From a virus, in IMG/VR virus record IMGVR_UViG_3300042987_000147, positions 1-30,615 of that record: DNA of 30,615 nucleotides. One strand, 5' to 3'. Position 1 is the stretch's first letter. Every line of letters starts with the position of its first letter. The notes below the pieces were generated by a model. That model was not told the origin of the DNA. It saw nothing but the letters and a program-made list of their open reading frames with translations, and made no database searches. A program made the translations under genes and the position numbers. Positions 14,998 through 23,284 of the stretch are shown piece by piece.

Positions 14998-15018
14998 ACT
15001 ACCTAAAGGGGTATTGAT

Positions 15019-15504
15019 ATGCCTAATACACAGGCGATTGGTGTTGCCTACGCTGACCCGGAGTTCCAAAGCGTTGCCGTCACGGGCGCTGTTTCGGCGG
15101 CCAGTGCGTCCGTTACGGGCGCGGTGTCGGCGGGCAGTGTTTCTGCGACGAGCGTGACGGGCACTACGGTCACGGCGAGCGGCAGCCTTGTCATCAAGTC
15201 GGCTACGGTCGCGGCGGCAGGCAGCAACCAAGGCACGGCGGCGGCGGTTACGGCGGGCTTTACGCTCGTGACGGGCGCTGACGCAACCAAGGGCGTTGTT
15301 CTTCCGGCGGCTTCTGCGGGCCTTGTGGTGATTATCAAGAACGCCGACGCGGCGAACGCGGTCCTCAAGGTCTATCCGGCCTCGGGCGATGCGATCAACG
15401 CGCTGGCGGCGAATGCGTCCTACGACATGGCAGCAAAGACCTCGATGCTGCTCGTGGCGTATGATTCGACCACTTGGTACACCGTACCGCTGCTGGCTTC
15501 GTAA
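15019..15504 (+). CDS. Second probable head decoration/fibre protein, 161 aa
   Basis: AAAGGGG lies ~9 nt before the ATG. The N-terminal ~60 residues carry short repeats of the form VTGAVSA(A/G)S.S(V/A)T (DPEFQSVAVTGAVSAASASV and on), which suggest a thin beta shaft. The C-terminal ~90 residues form a compact domain with TKGVVLPAASAGLVVIIKNA, VLKVYPASGDAINAL and YDMAAKTSMLLVAYDSTTWYT. This domain layout (KGV.LP....G....I.N......V.VYP..GD.IN) is common in small phage fibres and head proteins. It sits after the MCP and first decoration gene. Exact role unknown. Confidence 0.65.
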   Translation: MPNTQAIGVAYADPEFQSVAVTGAVSAASASVTGAVSAGSVSATSVTGTTVTASGSLVIKSATVAAAGSNQGTAAAVTAGFTLVTGADATKGVVLPAASAGLVVIIKNADAANAVLKVYPASGDAINALAANASYDMAAKTSMLLVAYDSTTWYTVPLLAS

Positions 15505-15505
15505 T

Positions 15506-15706
15506 ATGCCGAATATCTACCTGCGACATCCCAAGCATGGCGCCAAAGTCGCTATTTCTTGGAACGAAGCACAGGAAGATATGCAGCAGGGCTGGGAGGA
15601 GTTTGACCCTTCCGACCCGGATGATTCAGAATCTCCGGCGTCTCCAGAAATGGAGGCGTCGGAGACTTCTGGCAATGCATTACGGCGTCGTCGCCGCAGG
15701 GAGTAA
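15506..15706 (+). CDS. Small conserved head/tail protein, 66 aa
   Basis: The ATG lies one base after the upstream TAA. The N-terminal part MPNIYLRHPKHGAKVAISWN then EAQEDMQQGWEEFDP is a pattern I know from small proteins encoded between coat and connector genes. A Ser/Pro/Glu-rich linker follows, and the end is strongly basic, LRRRRRRE. The last codons contain the AGGGAG ribosome-binding site of the next gene. It may be a short connector-region or DNA-contacting protein; nothing catalytic is visible. Confidence 0.6.
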   Translation: MPNIYLRHPKHGAKVAISWNEAQEDMQQGWEEFDPSDPDDSESPASPEMEASETSGNALRRRRRRE

Positions 15707-15709
15707 CTC

Positions 15710-16423
15710 ATGGCTACCACCGCTTTCGACCAGATCAACGGTGCGCTGCGCTTGATCGGTGTCCTAGCGGAAGCCGAAGCGCCCTCAGCAGCGATGGCGC
15801 AGGATGCCCTGACAGCGCTGAATCAGATGATTGATTCGTGGAGTACCGAACGCCTTTCGGTATTCTCCACCATCGACCAAGTGTTCAACTGGCCGCCCTC
15901 AACGCGTAGTCGCACGCTCGGGCCTACCGGCGATTTCGTCGGCCAACGTCCCGTTGAATTGGACGATGCCACCTATTTCCGTGATGCCTCGACCAACGTG
16001 TCGTATGGCATCAAGATGATTAACCAAGAGCAGTACAACAACATCGCGGTTAAGACGGTAACGTCTACCTATCCGCAGGTGCTGTGGTACAACGCGACCT
16101 ACCCCGACATTGAGATTTACATTTATCCGGTGCCCTCGCGGGTGCTGGAATTCCACTTTGTGTCGGTGCAGCCGCTTTCTCAGCCTGCTGCGCTAGACAC
16201 CGTGCTGGCGTTCCCGCCGGGCTATCTGCGAGCATTCCGTTACAACTTGGCCTGTGAGTTAGCGCCGGAGTACGGCGTCGAGCCGTCGCAGCAGGTGCGC
16301 CGTATTGCGATGTACAGCAAGCGCGATCTCAAGCGCATCAACTTCCCAGGCGATGTGATGGCGATGCCTGCTGCGCTGATGGTCAATCGTCCGCGCTTTA
16401 ACATTTACACCGGCAACTTCTGA
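15710..16423 (+). CDS. Head-tail connector, P22 gp4-like tail accessory factor
   Basis: This encodes 237 aa, beginning ATTAFDQINGALRLIGVLAE followed by ALTALNQMIDSW, the usual first helices of the gp4 family that bind the bottom of the portal. A variable beta region follows, then a conserved FPPGYLRAFRYNLACELAPEYG near residues 165-185, which is the family hallmark. P22 gp4 is shorter (166 aa). AGGGAG lies 7 nt before the ATG. Its TGA shares a base with the next ATG. It should bridge portal and tail after packaging. Confidence 0.85.
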   Translation: MATTAFDQINGALRLIGVLAEAEAPSAAMAQDALTALNQMIDSWSTERLSVFSTIDQVFNWPPSTRSRTLGPTGDFVGQRPVELDDATYFRDASTNVSYGIKMINQEQYNNIAVKTVTSTYPQVLWYNATYPDIEIYIYPVPSRVLEFHFVSVQPLSQPAALDTVLAFPPGYLRAFRYNLACELAPEYGVEPSQQVRRIAMYSKRDLKRINFPGDVMAMPAALMVNRPRFNIYTGNF

Positions 16424-17946
16424 TGAAGTCCCCGATTCTGGGTAGCAGCTACGTTATTCGTAGCATTAACGCTGCCGACAATCGGATGATTAACTTGTAC
16501 CCCGAGGTCATTCCCGAGGGCGGCAAGGAGCCTGCGTATTTGCAACGCTGCCCCGGTTTAACGCGAGTCGTTACAGTCGGCAGCGGCCCGATTCGCGGCC
16601 TTTATAGCCTCTACAACATTCTCTATGTGGTCAGCGGCACCGAGTTCTACAAAGTCAGCGCAAGTTACGTTGCGACCAAGATCGGCGATGTGACAGGCAC
16701 TGGCCCCGTGTCGATGGCTGACAACGGTACGCAAATTTTTGTTGCGTGCAATCCTGACTCGTACATCTACAACACCGACACGCTCGCGTTCGCGCAGATT
16801 ACGGACGAGGACTTTCCCGGCGCGGTAACGGTCGGCTACCTTGATGGCTACTTCGTGTTTAACGAACCTGATAGCCAGCGCGTATGGGTCACGCAGTTAC
16901 TTGATGGCCTCTCCATTGACCCACTTGACTTTGCCTCCGCTGAAGGTTCGCCTGATGGTTTGGTGTCGCTCATCATCGACCACCGTGAAGCGTGGCTTTT
17001 TGGCACCAACAGCGTCGAGGTCTGGTACAACAGCGGCGAGGCGGACTTTCCGCTTTCTCGTATTCAAGGCGCGTACAACGAAATCGGCTGCATTGCGCCG
17101 TACTCCGTCGCCAAGATGGATAACAGCGTCTTTTGGCTTGGCGCCGACGCTCGCGGCCAAGGCATCGTCTACCGGGCACAAGGCTACCAAGGCGTTCGCA
17201 TTTCTACGCACGCCGTCGAGTTTGCCATTCAGCAGTACGCCGACCTCTCAGATGCCACGGGCTACACCTATCAGCAGGACGGCCATACGTTCTATGTGCT
17301 GAACTTCACGGGCGCGGATACGACCTGGGTGTATGACGCCGCAACCGGCTCATGGCATGAGCGTTCAGGATTTGTGAACGGTGATTTCACGCGCCATCGC
17401 GGTAACAATCATGCTCGCTTCAACGGCCAACCGCACGTTGGGGATTACCAAAGCGGCAAGATTTATACCTTCAGTTTGGATGTCTACGCAGACGACGGCA
17501 ACGTGCAGAAATGGCTTCGATCATGGCGTGCGTTGCCCACGGGGTCTAACACCTTAAAGCGCACGACGCATCACTCGTTGCAGATCGACATGGAAACGGG
17601 CGTCGGCCTTGCAGGCTACGGGCAAGAGGACTACCAGTATCTTGGCAGCGAAGAGAATTTGGTACTCGAAACCGAAAGCGGGCTGGACTTGATTTTAGAA
17701 TTTACGCCGACCGTAGGCGCGGTGCCGCAGATTATTTTGCGATTTAGTGATGACGGCGGCCATATGTGGAGCGAAACGCGGCAAACCTCACTTGGTCGCA
17801 TTGGCAGAACCGGCACTCGCGCTATCTTCCGTCGCCTTGGCATGACGACGCGTTTGCGCGACCGCGTGTACGAAATCAGCGGCACCGACCCTGTAAAAAT
17901 CGCCATCAATGGCGCTGAACTCCATGTTTCGGAGACGGCGTACTAA
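16423..17946 (+). CDS. P22 gp10-like tail accessory (DNA stabilisation) protein
   Basis: The 507 residues (P22 gp10: 472) start SPILGSSYVIRSINAADNRMINLYPE, then the PGLTRV segment and G.IRGLYSLYNILYVVSG, which are the family opening. The body looks like repeated beta blades: VTVGYLDGYFVFNEP, HREAWLFGTNSVEVWYNSGE, CIAPYSVAKMDNSVFWLG and QQDGHTFYVLNF. The C-terminal part holds HSLQIDMETGVGL and RFSDDGGHMWSETRQ. The gene follows gp4 directly (TGATG), as in P22, where gp10 binds below gp4 to plug and stabilise the packaged head. Confidence 0.88.
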   Translation: MKSPILGSSYVIRSINAADNRMINLYPEVIPEGGKEPAYLQRCPGLTRVVTVGSGPIRGLYSLYNILYVVSGTEFYKVSASYVATKIGDVTGTGPVSMADNGTQIFVACNPDSYIYNTDTLAFAQITDEDFPGAVTVGYLDGYFVFNEPDSQRVWVTQLLDGLSIDPLDFASAEGSPDGLVSLIIDHREAWLFGTNSVEVWYNSGEADFPLSRIQGAYNEIGCIAPYSVAKMDNSVFWLGADARGQGIVYRAQGYQGVRISTHAVEFAIQQYADLSDATGYTYQQDGHTFYVLNFTGADTTWVYDAATGSWHERSGFVNGDFTRHRGNNHARFNGQPHVGDYQSGKIYTFSLDVYADDGNVQKWLRSWRALPTGSNTLKRTTHHSLQIDMETGVGLAGYGQEDYQYLGSEENLVLETESGLDLILEFTPTVGAVPQIILRFSDDGGHMWSETRQTSLGRIGRTGTRAIFRRLGMTTRLRDRVYEISGTDPVKIAINGAELHVSETAY

Positions 17947-18647
17947 TGGCTAACATCACCAACATTCCCGCCCCTCGCGTGCCGTTCATTGACGAGCGGA
18001 CGGGCCTCATTTCGCGTGAGTGGTTTCGGTTCCTCAATAACCAGTTTGTGCTAACGGGTAGCGGCACGACCGCGACCAGTATTGCAGACCTTGAAGTCGG
18101 TCTTGGGTTATCACCTGATACGGACGATGTGACGGCAGTGCTGCAGTCGGAGATACAGGCGCTGAATTTGCATCCGCCGCCGGAGCAGCGCGTTTTTGCC
18201 GACTATGCGATGGTGTACGACACCACGAACCATACGGCGGTTGCCATCAATACGGCGTATGCGGTGACGTTTAACACGACTGCCTATGCCCGTGGCATCC
18301 GCATCGGCTCGCCGACTTCGCGTATCCTTTGCAATCGTCCGGGCGTTTATAACTTTATGTTCTCTGCCCAAATCGACAAGACCTCAGGCGGCACGGGTAA
18401 CATATGGCTGTGGGGTCGCAAAAACGGCACCGATATTGCGGATTCTGCGTCCCGCATACAGATTCAAGGCAATAACGCTGAACTTGTCGCTACGGTCAAT
18501 TTCTACGTTGAAATGAGCAACGGCGACTACTTTGAATTGATGTATGCCGTCGATGACACGTCGGTCCTTATCTTGGCCGAAGCCGCGACGGCGTTTGCCC
18601 CGGCTGTCCCGTCAGTCATTCTTACTGTGAACCAGGTGAATATATGA
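17946..18647 (+). CDS. Tail/virion protein with C1q-like jelly-roll C-terminus
   Basis: TAATG coupling joins this to the gp10-like gene. The N-terminus APRVPFIDERTGLISREWFRFLNN is a motif I know from short-tailed and other aquatic phages, likely an anchor to the tail. A linker rich in helix (to ~85) follows. The C-terminal ~140 residues alternate beta strands (YAVTFNTTAYARGIRIGSPT, RPGVYNFMFSAQIDK, ELVATVNFYVEMSNGDYFEL) like a C1q/TNF-type jelly roll, which often makes trimeric tips. A receptor-contact or tail-tip role is inferred. Confidence 0.65.
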   Translation: MANITNIPAPRVPFIDERTGLISREWFRFLNNQFVLTGSGTTATSIADLEVGLGLSPDTDDVTAVLQSEIQALNLHPPPEQRVFADYAMVYDTTNHTAVAINTAYAVTFNTTAYARGIRIGSPTSRILCNRPGVYNFMFSAQIDKTSGGTGNIWLWGRKNGTDIADSASRIQIQGNNAELVATVNFYVEMSNGDYFELMYAVDDTSVLILAEAATAFAPAVPSVILTVNQVNI

Positions 18648-19453
18648 CCGTCAACCTTTCAGCGTTTGCGGGTGCAGGCGCACAGTTTTTCACCGACGAT
18701 GGCGAAGTGCTGTCGGGCGGCAAGATTTATAGCTACAACGCAGGCACAACGACGCCGCGCACAACCTATACGTCTTCTACAGGCACGCAGGCAAACCCTA
18801 ATCCAATCATCTTGGATTCAGGCGGCAGACTGCCCGAGGATATGTGGCTGACGGCAGGGGCAACGTATCGTTTCGTGTTGGAAGATTCCACCAACGTACA
18901 GATTGGTGCTTACGACAACATTCCCGGCATCAACGATGGCTCTGTTATTTCAGTGCCGTTCTCGTCGATTACCGCCAAACCCACCACGCTCGCGGGCTAC
19001 GGCATCACCGATGGCATCACGGCGGCAACGGCTGCAGCAACCTACGCGCCCAAAGCCTCGCCCACGTTTACCGGCACGCCGTTGATCCCTGACAACGCTG
19101 CGAGCAGCACTGATTACCCAGTCGGCTATCGAGAAGCGCCGCGTAACGCGCAGACGGGCAACTACACACTCGTTCTCGCAGATCGCGGCAAATCGGTCGT
19201 CATGGGCGATGGCACGGCGACGGCAATTACGGCCACAATTCCGGCAAATAGTTCGGTTGCGTTCCCGATTGGCACCGTCATTATCTTCGTCAACATCAAC
19301 ACCGTCGGCCTCTCGATTGCCATTACGACCGACACGCTGACGCTGGCGAATAGCACGACGACCGGCACCCGTACCTTGGCGCGTAATGGCCTTGCCACCT
19401 GCGTCAAAATCAATACGACCTCGTGGCTCATCAGCGGGGCAGGGCTGACCTAA
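18644..19453 (+). CDS. Tail fibre protein, 269 aa
   Basis: The gene overlaps the previous one by ATGA. The N-terminal ~100 residues, FTDDGEVLSGGKIYSYNAGTT...ILDSGGRLPEDMWL..GATYRFVLEDS, are a recognised tail-fibre head domain of short-tailed phages. Then come the classic fibre repeats SITAKPTTLAGYGITD and YAPKASPTFTGTP. The C-terminal half (NYTLVLADRGKSVVMGDG..ITATIPAN) is a beta tip similar to other fibres in this window. It is probably trimeric and attached under the gp10 ring. Confidence 0.78.
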   Translation: MTVNLSAFAGAGAQFFTDDGEVLSGGKIYSYNAGTTTPRTTYTSSTGTQANPNPIILDSGGRLPEDMWLTAGATYRFVLEDSTNVQIGAYDNIPGINDGSVISVPFSSITAKPTTLAGYGITDGITAATAAATYAPKASPTFTGTPLIPDNAASSTDYPVGYREAPRNAQTGNYTLVLADRGKSVVMGDGTATAITATIPANSSVAFPIGTVIIFVNINTVGLSIAITTDTLTLANSTTTGTRTLARNGLATCVKINTTSWLISGAGLT

Positions 19454-20106
19454 TGGGTGGCGCTACGCTTGCAGCCGCGATTGCAGGCACGACCGGCGGA
19501 GCCGGTGCGGGCGTCTTTGACCTATCCGAAGGCGCGGGCACCATTAGCATCCCGTCAGGATTTACCTCGCTTTCCATTGAGGTATGGGGCGGGGGAGGCG
19601 GTGGCGGCTTTGGCACCGTGACCTACTCAGGCTTCCCTGAGTTTGAGCCGCAGGACGCGCCGGGAGGCGGCGGCGGGTCGGGCGCCTATAGCCGCACAGT
19701 CGTTGCGATTGTTGTCGGCGATGTCGGCAAAACGATTGCGTATGGCGTCGGCGCTAAAGGCGCAGGAGGCGTTCTCGGCAACCCGACGGGCTACGCAGGG
19801 GGCACCTCTACGGCCTACTCTGGCACGTTTACCATTGACGAGATGATCTGTACGGGCGGCAACGGCGGCTATGGCGGCCTTGGCGTGAACGGCGGTCGGC
19901 AGGGTACGGGCGGCACGGCGACGGGCGGTAACACGACCAATACCAACGGCAACGGCGGAGCGGTCTACGACCAGTCAGGCGCAGCGGCGGTTGCGGGAGT
20001 AAACTCGCTCACGGGCGGCGCGGGCGGCAACGGCGGCGACCCCGAAGTCGGCGGCAGCGCCGGTAGCGATGGCGTCAACGGGCGCGTCAGATTCGTATTC
20101 AGTTGA
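19453..20106 (+). CDS. Glycine-rich virion protein, 217 aa
   Basis: The start is the ATG in TAATG, because a longer reading would run into the fibre gene. The middle opens with a beta strand, FTSLSIEVWGGGGGGG, corresponding to VEYLVVAGGGGGG in the 819-aa protein, and then has many GG.GG blocks (GGNGGYGGLGVNGG and similar). The end GRVRFVFS resembles GIVILK as a closing strand. It is therefore a single module related in design to the three-module adhesin, although the sequences between Gly blocks differ. It follows a fibre gene, so a tip or adhesin role is likely. Confidence 0.7.
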   Translation: MGGATLAAAIAGTTGGAGAGVFDLSEGAGTISIPSGFTSLSIEVWGGGGGGGFGTVTYSGFPEFEPQDAPGGGGGSGAYSRTVVAIVVGDVGKTIAYGVGAKGAGGVLGNPTGYAGGTSTAYSGTFTIDEMICTGGNGGYGGLGVNGGRQGTGGTATGGNTTNTNGNGGAVYDQSGAAAVAGVNSLTGGAGGNGGDPEVGGSAGSDGVNGRVRFVFS

Positions 20107-20113
20107 GGTCACT

Positions 20114-20449
20114 ATGGCAGTTCAAGTCAAAGTCCTGATACCGGCAAAAATTGCAGAGTCCTCGCAGACCGCGCAGTACACCGCGACCAATGTGACTACC
20201 ATTATTGACAAGTTTACGGCGACGAATTACGACACTGTAGCGCGGACGATCTCGGTCAACCTTGTGACCATCTTGGACACCGCCGGTAACAACAACCTTG
20301 TCGTCAAGACCAAAACCCTGCTGCCCTCGGAAACGTACACGTTCCCTGAGATTGTCGGGCAGGTGCTAGCGCCTGGGGGCTATATCTCGACGATTGCCTC
20401 GGCGGCAACGGCGATTAACATTCGCTCGTCGGGGAGAGAGATTTCGTGA
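20114..20449 (+). CDS. Small beta-rich virion protein, 111 aa
   Basis: The ATG at 20114 has GAGGT a few bases upstream. The protein alternates beta strands: VQVKVLIPAKIAESSQTAQY, NVTTIIDKFTATNYDTVART, KTKTLLPSETYTFPEIVGQVL and LAPGGYISTIAS. KF.A.N....ARTISVNLV resembles a small immunoglobulin-like or sandwich fold. I recall similar proteins after fibre genes of aquatic phages, without a function. The stop overlaps the GTG of the cupin-SET gene. Confidence 0.6.
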   Translation: MAVQVKVLIPAKIAESSQTAQYTATNVTTIIDKFTATNYDTVARTISVNLVTILDTAGNNNLVVKTKTLLPSETYTFPEIVGQVLAPGGYISTIASAATAINIRSSGREIS

Positions 20450-21318
20450 CGGAATTGATGACAAAAGCAATGTCAGCACTTGCGGCGATTGAATCGCCAG
20501 AGCAAGCCGAAATTGCTTTGCTTGAATTGCCTCAAGCTGAGTGTCCGGTAACACACTACTTCGGTCCCGGCGTGGCAATCCGCGAGGTACGGCTTGCCGC
20601 AGGCACTCTAGCCGTGGGGCACCACCAAAAACATCCGCATTTGAATGTTTTGGTCAAAGGCAAGGTAGCCATGCTTCAAGCCGACGGGATGCTGCGTACT
20701 ATTGAAGCGCCGTTAATTTATACGGCCGAGCCGGGGCGTAAAGTCGGGTACGTACTAGAAGACACAATATGGCAAAACGTCTACAACACCGATCTCACAG
20801 ACGCCGCGGCGATTGAAGATTGTTTTATCGAAAAAAGCGAATACTGGCAGCAGAAAGAGCTTGCCGCGCACGCAGAGCGCCAGTTTTCGCGAGCGGTAGA
20901 TCGGCAAGACTTTGAAGTGTTGTTGACCGAGTTAGGCGTGTCTGCTGACGCAGTGCGGGCGCAAACCGAAAACGCAGACGATCAGCAGTGGGTAGATTGC
21001 GGAATCGTTCGCGTCGCGTCTTCGGACATCGAGGGGCAAGGGCTTTTTGTTACCGCCCCTGCTTCGGCTGGCGAAGTCATTTGCGCCGCCCGAGTCGATG
21101 GCAAACGCACTCAAGCCGGCCGATATGTAAACCATTCAGTTACGCCAAACTGCCGTATGGTGCTGCGGGAGACTGGCGATATTGACCTCGTAGCGTTGAT
21201 AGACCTTGACGGATGCCTAGGCGGTAGCGTAGGGCAAGAACTTACTATAGATTATCGGCAAACTTTGGCGCTTTCTGGCGTCGAATTGCCGACGCAGGAG
21301 CTTGTATGTCAGCCATAG
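20446..21318 (+). CDS. Two-domain protein: cupin-like plus SET methyltransferase-like
   Basis: The 290-aa protein uses a GTG in a GTGA overlap. Residues ~45-105 hold a cupin motif, GHHQKHPHLNVLVKGKVAML, with His59/60/63/65 as possible metal ligands. Residues ~185-275 look like a short SET domain: IEGQGLFVTAPASAGEVI contains the GxG motif (197-199), RYVNHSVTPNC (226-236) the NHS motif, and ELTIDY (265-270) the catalytic Tyr end. SET enzymes methylate lysine with S-adenosylmethionine. No post-SET cysteine cluster is seen. It sits between virion and ejection genes, so a virion or host protein may be the substrate. Function untested. Confidence 0.72.
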   Translation: MTELMTKAMSALAAIESPEQAEIALLELPQAECPVTHYFGPGVAIREVRLAAGTLAVGHHQKHPHLNVLVKGKVAMLQADGMLRTIEAPLIYTAEPGRKVGYVLEDTIWQNVYNTDLTDAAAIEDCFIEKSEYWQQKELAAHAERQFSRAVDRQDFEVLLTELGVSADAVRAQTENADDQQWVDCGIVRVASSDIEGQGLFVTAPASAGEVICAARVDGKRTQAGRYVNHSVTPNCRMVLRETGDIDLVALIDLDGCLGGSVGQELTIDYRQTLALSGVELPTQELVCQP

Positions 21319-21980
21319 CAGCAGCAATCGCAACCAGCGCAGTAGTCGGTGCCTATTCTGCAAAGAAGGGGGCGCAAGCTCAAGCCGATACCAGCAGAGA
21401 AGCCGCGCAGGTACAACGCGAAATTTTCCAAAAGCAAACGGAATTGGCGGAGCCATTTCGCCAAGCAGGAATTATTTCGCAGAACGAGCTAATGCGTTTG
21501 CTCGGTATTGGCGGCGATACGACTGCGCCGGATTACGGAATGCTGACTCGTGGTTACCGGCCGGAAGATTTGCAGATGGACCCTGGCTACCAGTTTCGGC
21601 TTGGCGAAGGCATGAAAGCCTTAGAGCGCAAACTGTCTGCCGGCGGTCGAATGTTTTCTGGCGGTGCTTTAAAGGCCGGCCAACAGTACGGCCAAGAACT
21701 TGCGTCACAGGAATACATGAACGCTTTTAACCGCGCTCAAGCTCAGCTTGGAACGCGGCTTGGAACTCTAGGTAGCTTGTATGGCGCAGGCCAAGCGGCG
21801 GCGCAACAGGTTGCAGGGCAGGCGGGCCAGTACGGCGAAAACGTCGGAAACTTGTTGATGGCGGGCGGCGCTGCTCGCGCCTCTGGTTACGCCGGGGTAG
21901 GCAATGCGCTCAATCAAGCGCTTGGTCAATACCTTAACTATCAGCAAGGTCAGAACGTGCTGAAAGCATTGAAGGGGTAA
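21306..21980 (+). CDS. Probable internal virion / DNA-ejection protein (224 aa)
   Basis: The gene overlaps the SET gene by 13 bases. An Ala-rich helix opens it (AIAAAIATSAVVGAYSAKKG) and may insert in a membrane. Further motifs are REIFQKQTELAEPFRQAG, then DPGYQFRLGEGMKALERKLSAGG and FSGGALKAGQQYGQE, a set I know from proteins next to the ejection genes of P22-like and other short-tailed phages. The C-terminal half is Gly/Ala/Gln-rich helix. The place (after tail, before two long Ala-rich proteins) matches P22 gp7/gp20/gp16. Identity with one of these is not shown. Confidence 0.62.
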   Translation: MSAIAAAIATSAVVGAYSAKKGAQAQADTSREAAQVQREIFQKQTELAEPFRQAGIISQNELMRLLGIGGDTTAPDYGMLTRGYRPEDLQMDPGYQFRLGEGMKALERKLSAGGRMFSGGALKAGQQYGQELASQEYMNAFNRAQAQLGTRLGTLGSLYGAGQAAAQQVAGQAGQYGENVGNLLMAGGAARASGYAGVGNALNQALGQYLNYQQGQNVLKALKG

Positions 21981-21983
21981 TGT

Positions 21984-23282
21984 ATGCCAATTAATCCGCA
22001 GATTGTTGTGCCGCAAGTTCAAGGCATACAGCTAGAAAACCCGCTTGCACTAGCCCGAAACGCGATGGCGATTCAAGAGGCTAGATCGACTATTGCCACC
22101 AATCAGTTAAAGTCTAATCGGGCGGCACTAGCAACGTCTATTTTCAAGCAAAACGCAGGCAAACCACCAGAAGAAATTGCTAACGCGTTATTTGCGGCCG
22201 GCCTTCCCGACGAAGCCGAAAACGTAATGAAATATCAAACGGCAGGCGGGCAATCAACCAAGGCACGCCGCGAAGCAGAAGTAGCCGGTTTGCAACTGCT
22301 TGGCAGCGAAGCCGGTGCTTTTGCAAACGATCCCGCATCGCTTAACAAGGCATCAATCCTGCCTTGGGCCACAGCTGCCGTAGATCGCGGATTGTTGTCA
22401 AAGGATGCTTTGGCGCGATTCCAAGCCATGCCCGATGACCCGCAAGCGCTATCTGCCGCCATGCGCCGTTTGCAGGTGCAGGCGCTGACGCCTATTCAAC
22501 AATTAGATACACAGATTATTCAGCAAGACTTGGGCGGCAGTACGCGAGCGATGCGTGTACCAAAATTGGGCGGGCCGGGTGAAGTGGTGCCGGGATCGGA
22601 GGCGACGGTGACGCGTTCACCAAATGCACAAACTCTAAATGTTAATTTGCCGCCGCTTGAAAAAGAGGAAAAAGGCGCAAAAGGAAAGTTAAACGTAAGC
22701 ATATATGAAGAAATCCGGAATCGCGCTTCTTCGGCAGCTCGATTGTTGCCGAAAATTCAAGCGTCAAGAGCAGTGCTTGATAAAGGATTTGAGACAGGAT
22801 TTCTTGCGCCTGCTAAAGCAGAAGCTGCGCGATTTTTGTCGGCAATCGGCGTTCAAGATGCAGCAAAATTTGCTGCGGACGCTCAAACTTTCAAAGCAAC
22901 CGCACAAGAACGCGTGCTTGAACGTCAATTGGAACAAAAGGGCGTTCAAACAACGTCTGACGCGGCTCGAATGGAGCAGACGTTTGTGCGGCTTGGAAAT
23001 GAAACTGAAGCAAACAGATTTTTGTTTGACGTTGCTGAAGCGCAAGCCAAGTACGAAATTGAAACTAGAAAGTTTTGGGATAGTTATTGGAACAAAAACG
23101 GCACTTACGAAGGTGTTGAGGATGCTTGGGACAAGGCCGGCGGATCACGCTCGTTGTTTGACGATCCTAAATTGAAAAAGTATGTTCAACCTGCCGTTAC
23201 TGTAACAGCACCAGACGGAAAAACTTATACATTCCCAAATCAAGCAGCAGCAGACAAATTCCGTAAAGACGCGGGGTTGTAA
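21984..23282 (+). CDS. Probable internal virion / DNA-ejection protein (432 aa)
   Basis: The protein is almost entirely helical. The N-terminal ~200 residues are Ala/Gln-rich (ALARNAMAIQEARSTIATNQ). A central disordered stretch is followed by charged helices, RNRASSAARLLPKIQASRAV and ETGFLAPAKAEAARFLSAIG. The C-terminus is a small separate motif, VTVTAPDGKTYTFPNQAAA. AAGGGG-type ribosome binding precedes the ATG. No signal peptide or clear membrane helix. Codon use is more A/T-rich than in the head genes. Likely injected with DNA through the envelope, by analogy with P22 ejection proteins; homology unproven. Confidence 0.58.
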   Translation: MPINPQIVVPQVQGIQLENPLALARNAMAIQEARSTIATNQLKSNRAALATSIFKQNAGKPPEEIANALFAAGLPDEAENVMKYQTAGGQSTKARREAEVAGLQLLGSEAGAFANDPASLNKASILPWATAAVDRGLLSKDALARFQAMPDDPQALSAAMRRLQVQALTPIQQLDTQIIQQDLGGSTRAMRVPKLGGPGEVVPGSEATVTRSPNAQTLNVNLPPLEKEEKGAKGKLNVSIYEEIRNRASSAARLLPKIQASRAVLDKGFETGFLAPAKAEAARFLSAIGVQDAAKFAADAQTFKATAQERVLERQLEQKGVQTTSDAARMEQTFVRLGNETEANRFLFDVAEAQAKYEIETRKFWDSYWNKNGTYEGVEDAWDKAGGSRSLFDDPKLKKYVQPAVTVTAPDGKTYTFPNQAAADKFRKDAGL

Positions 23283-23284
23283 TT

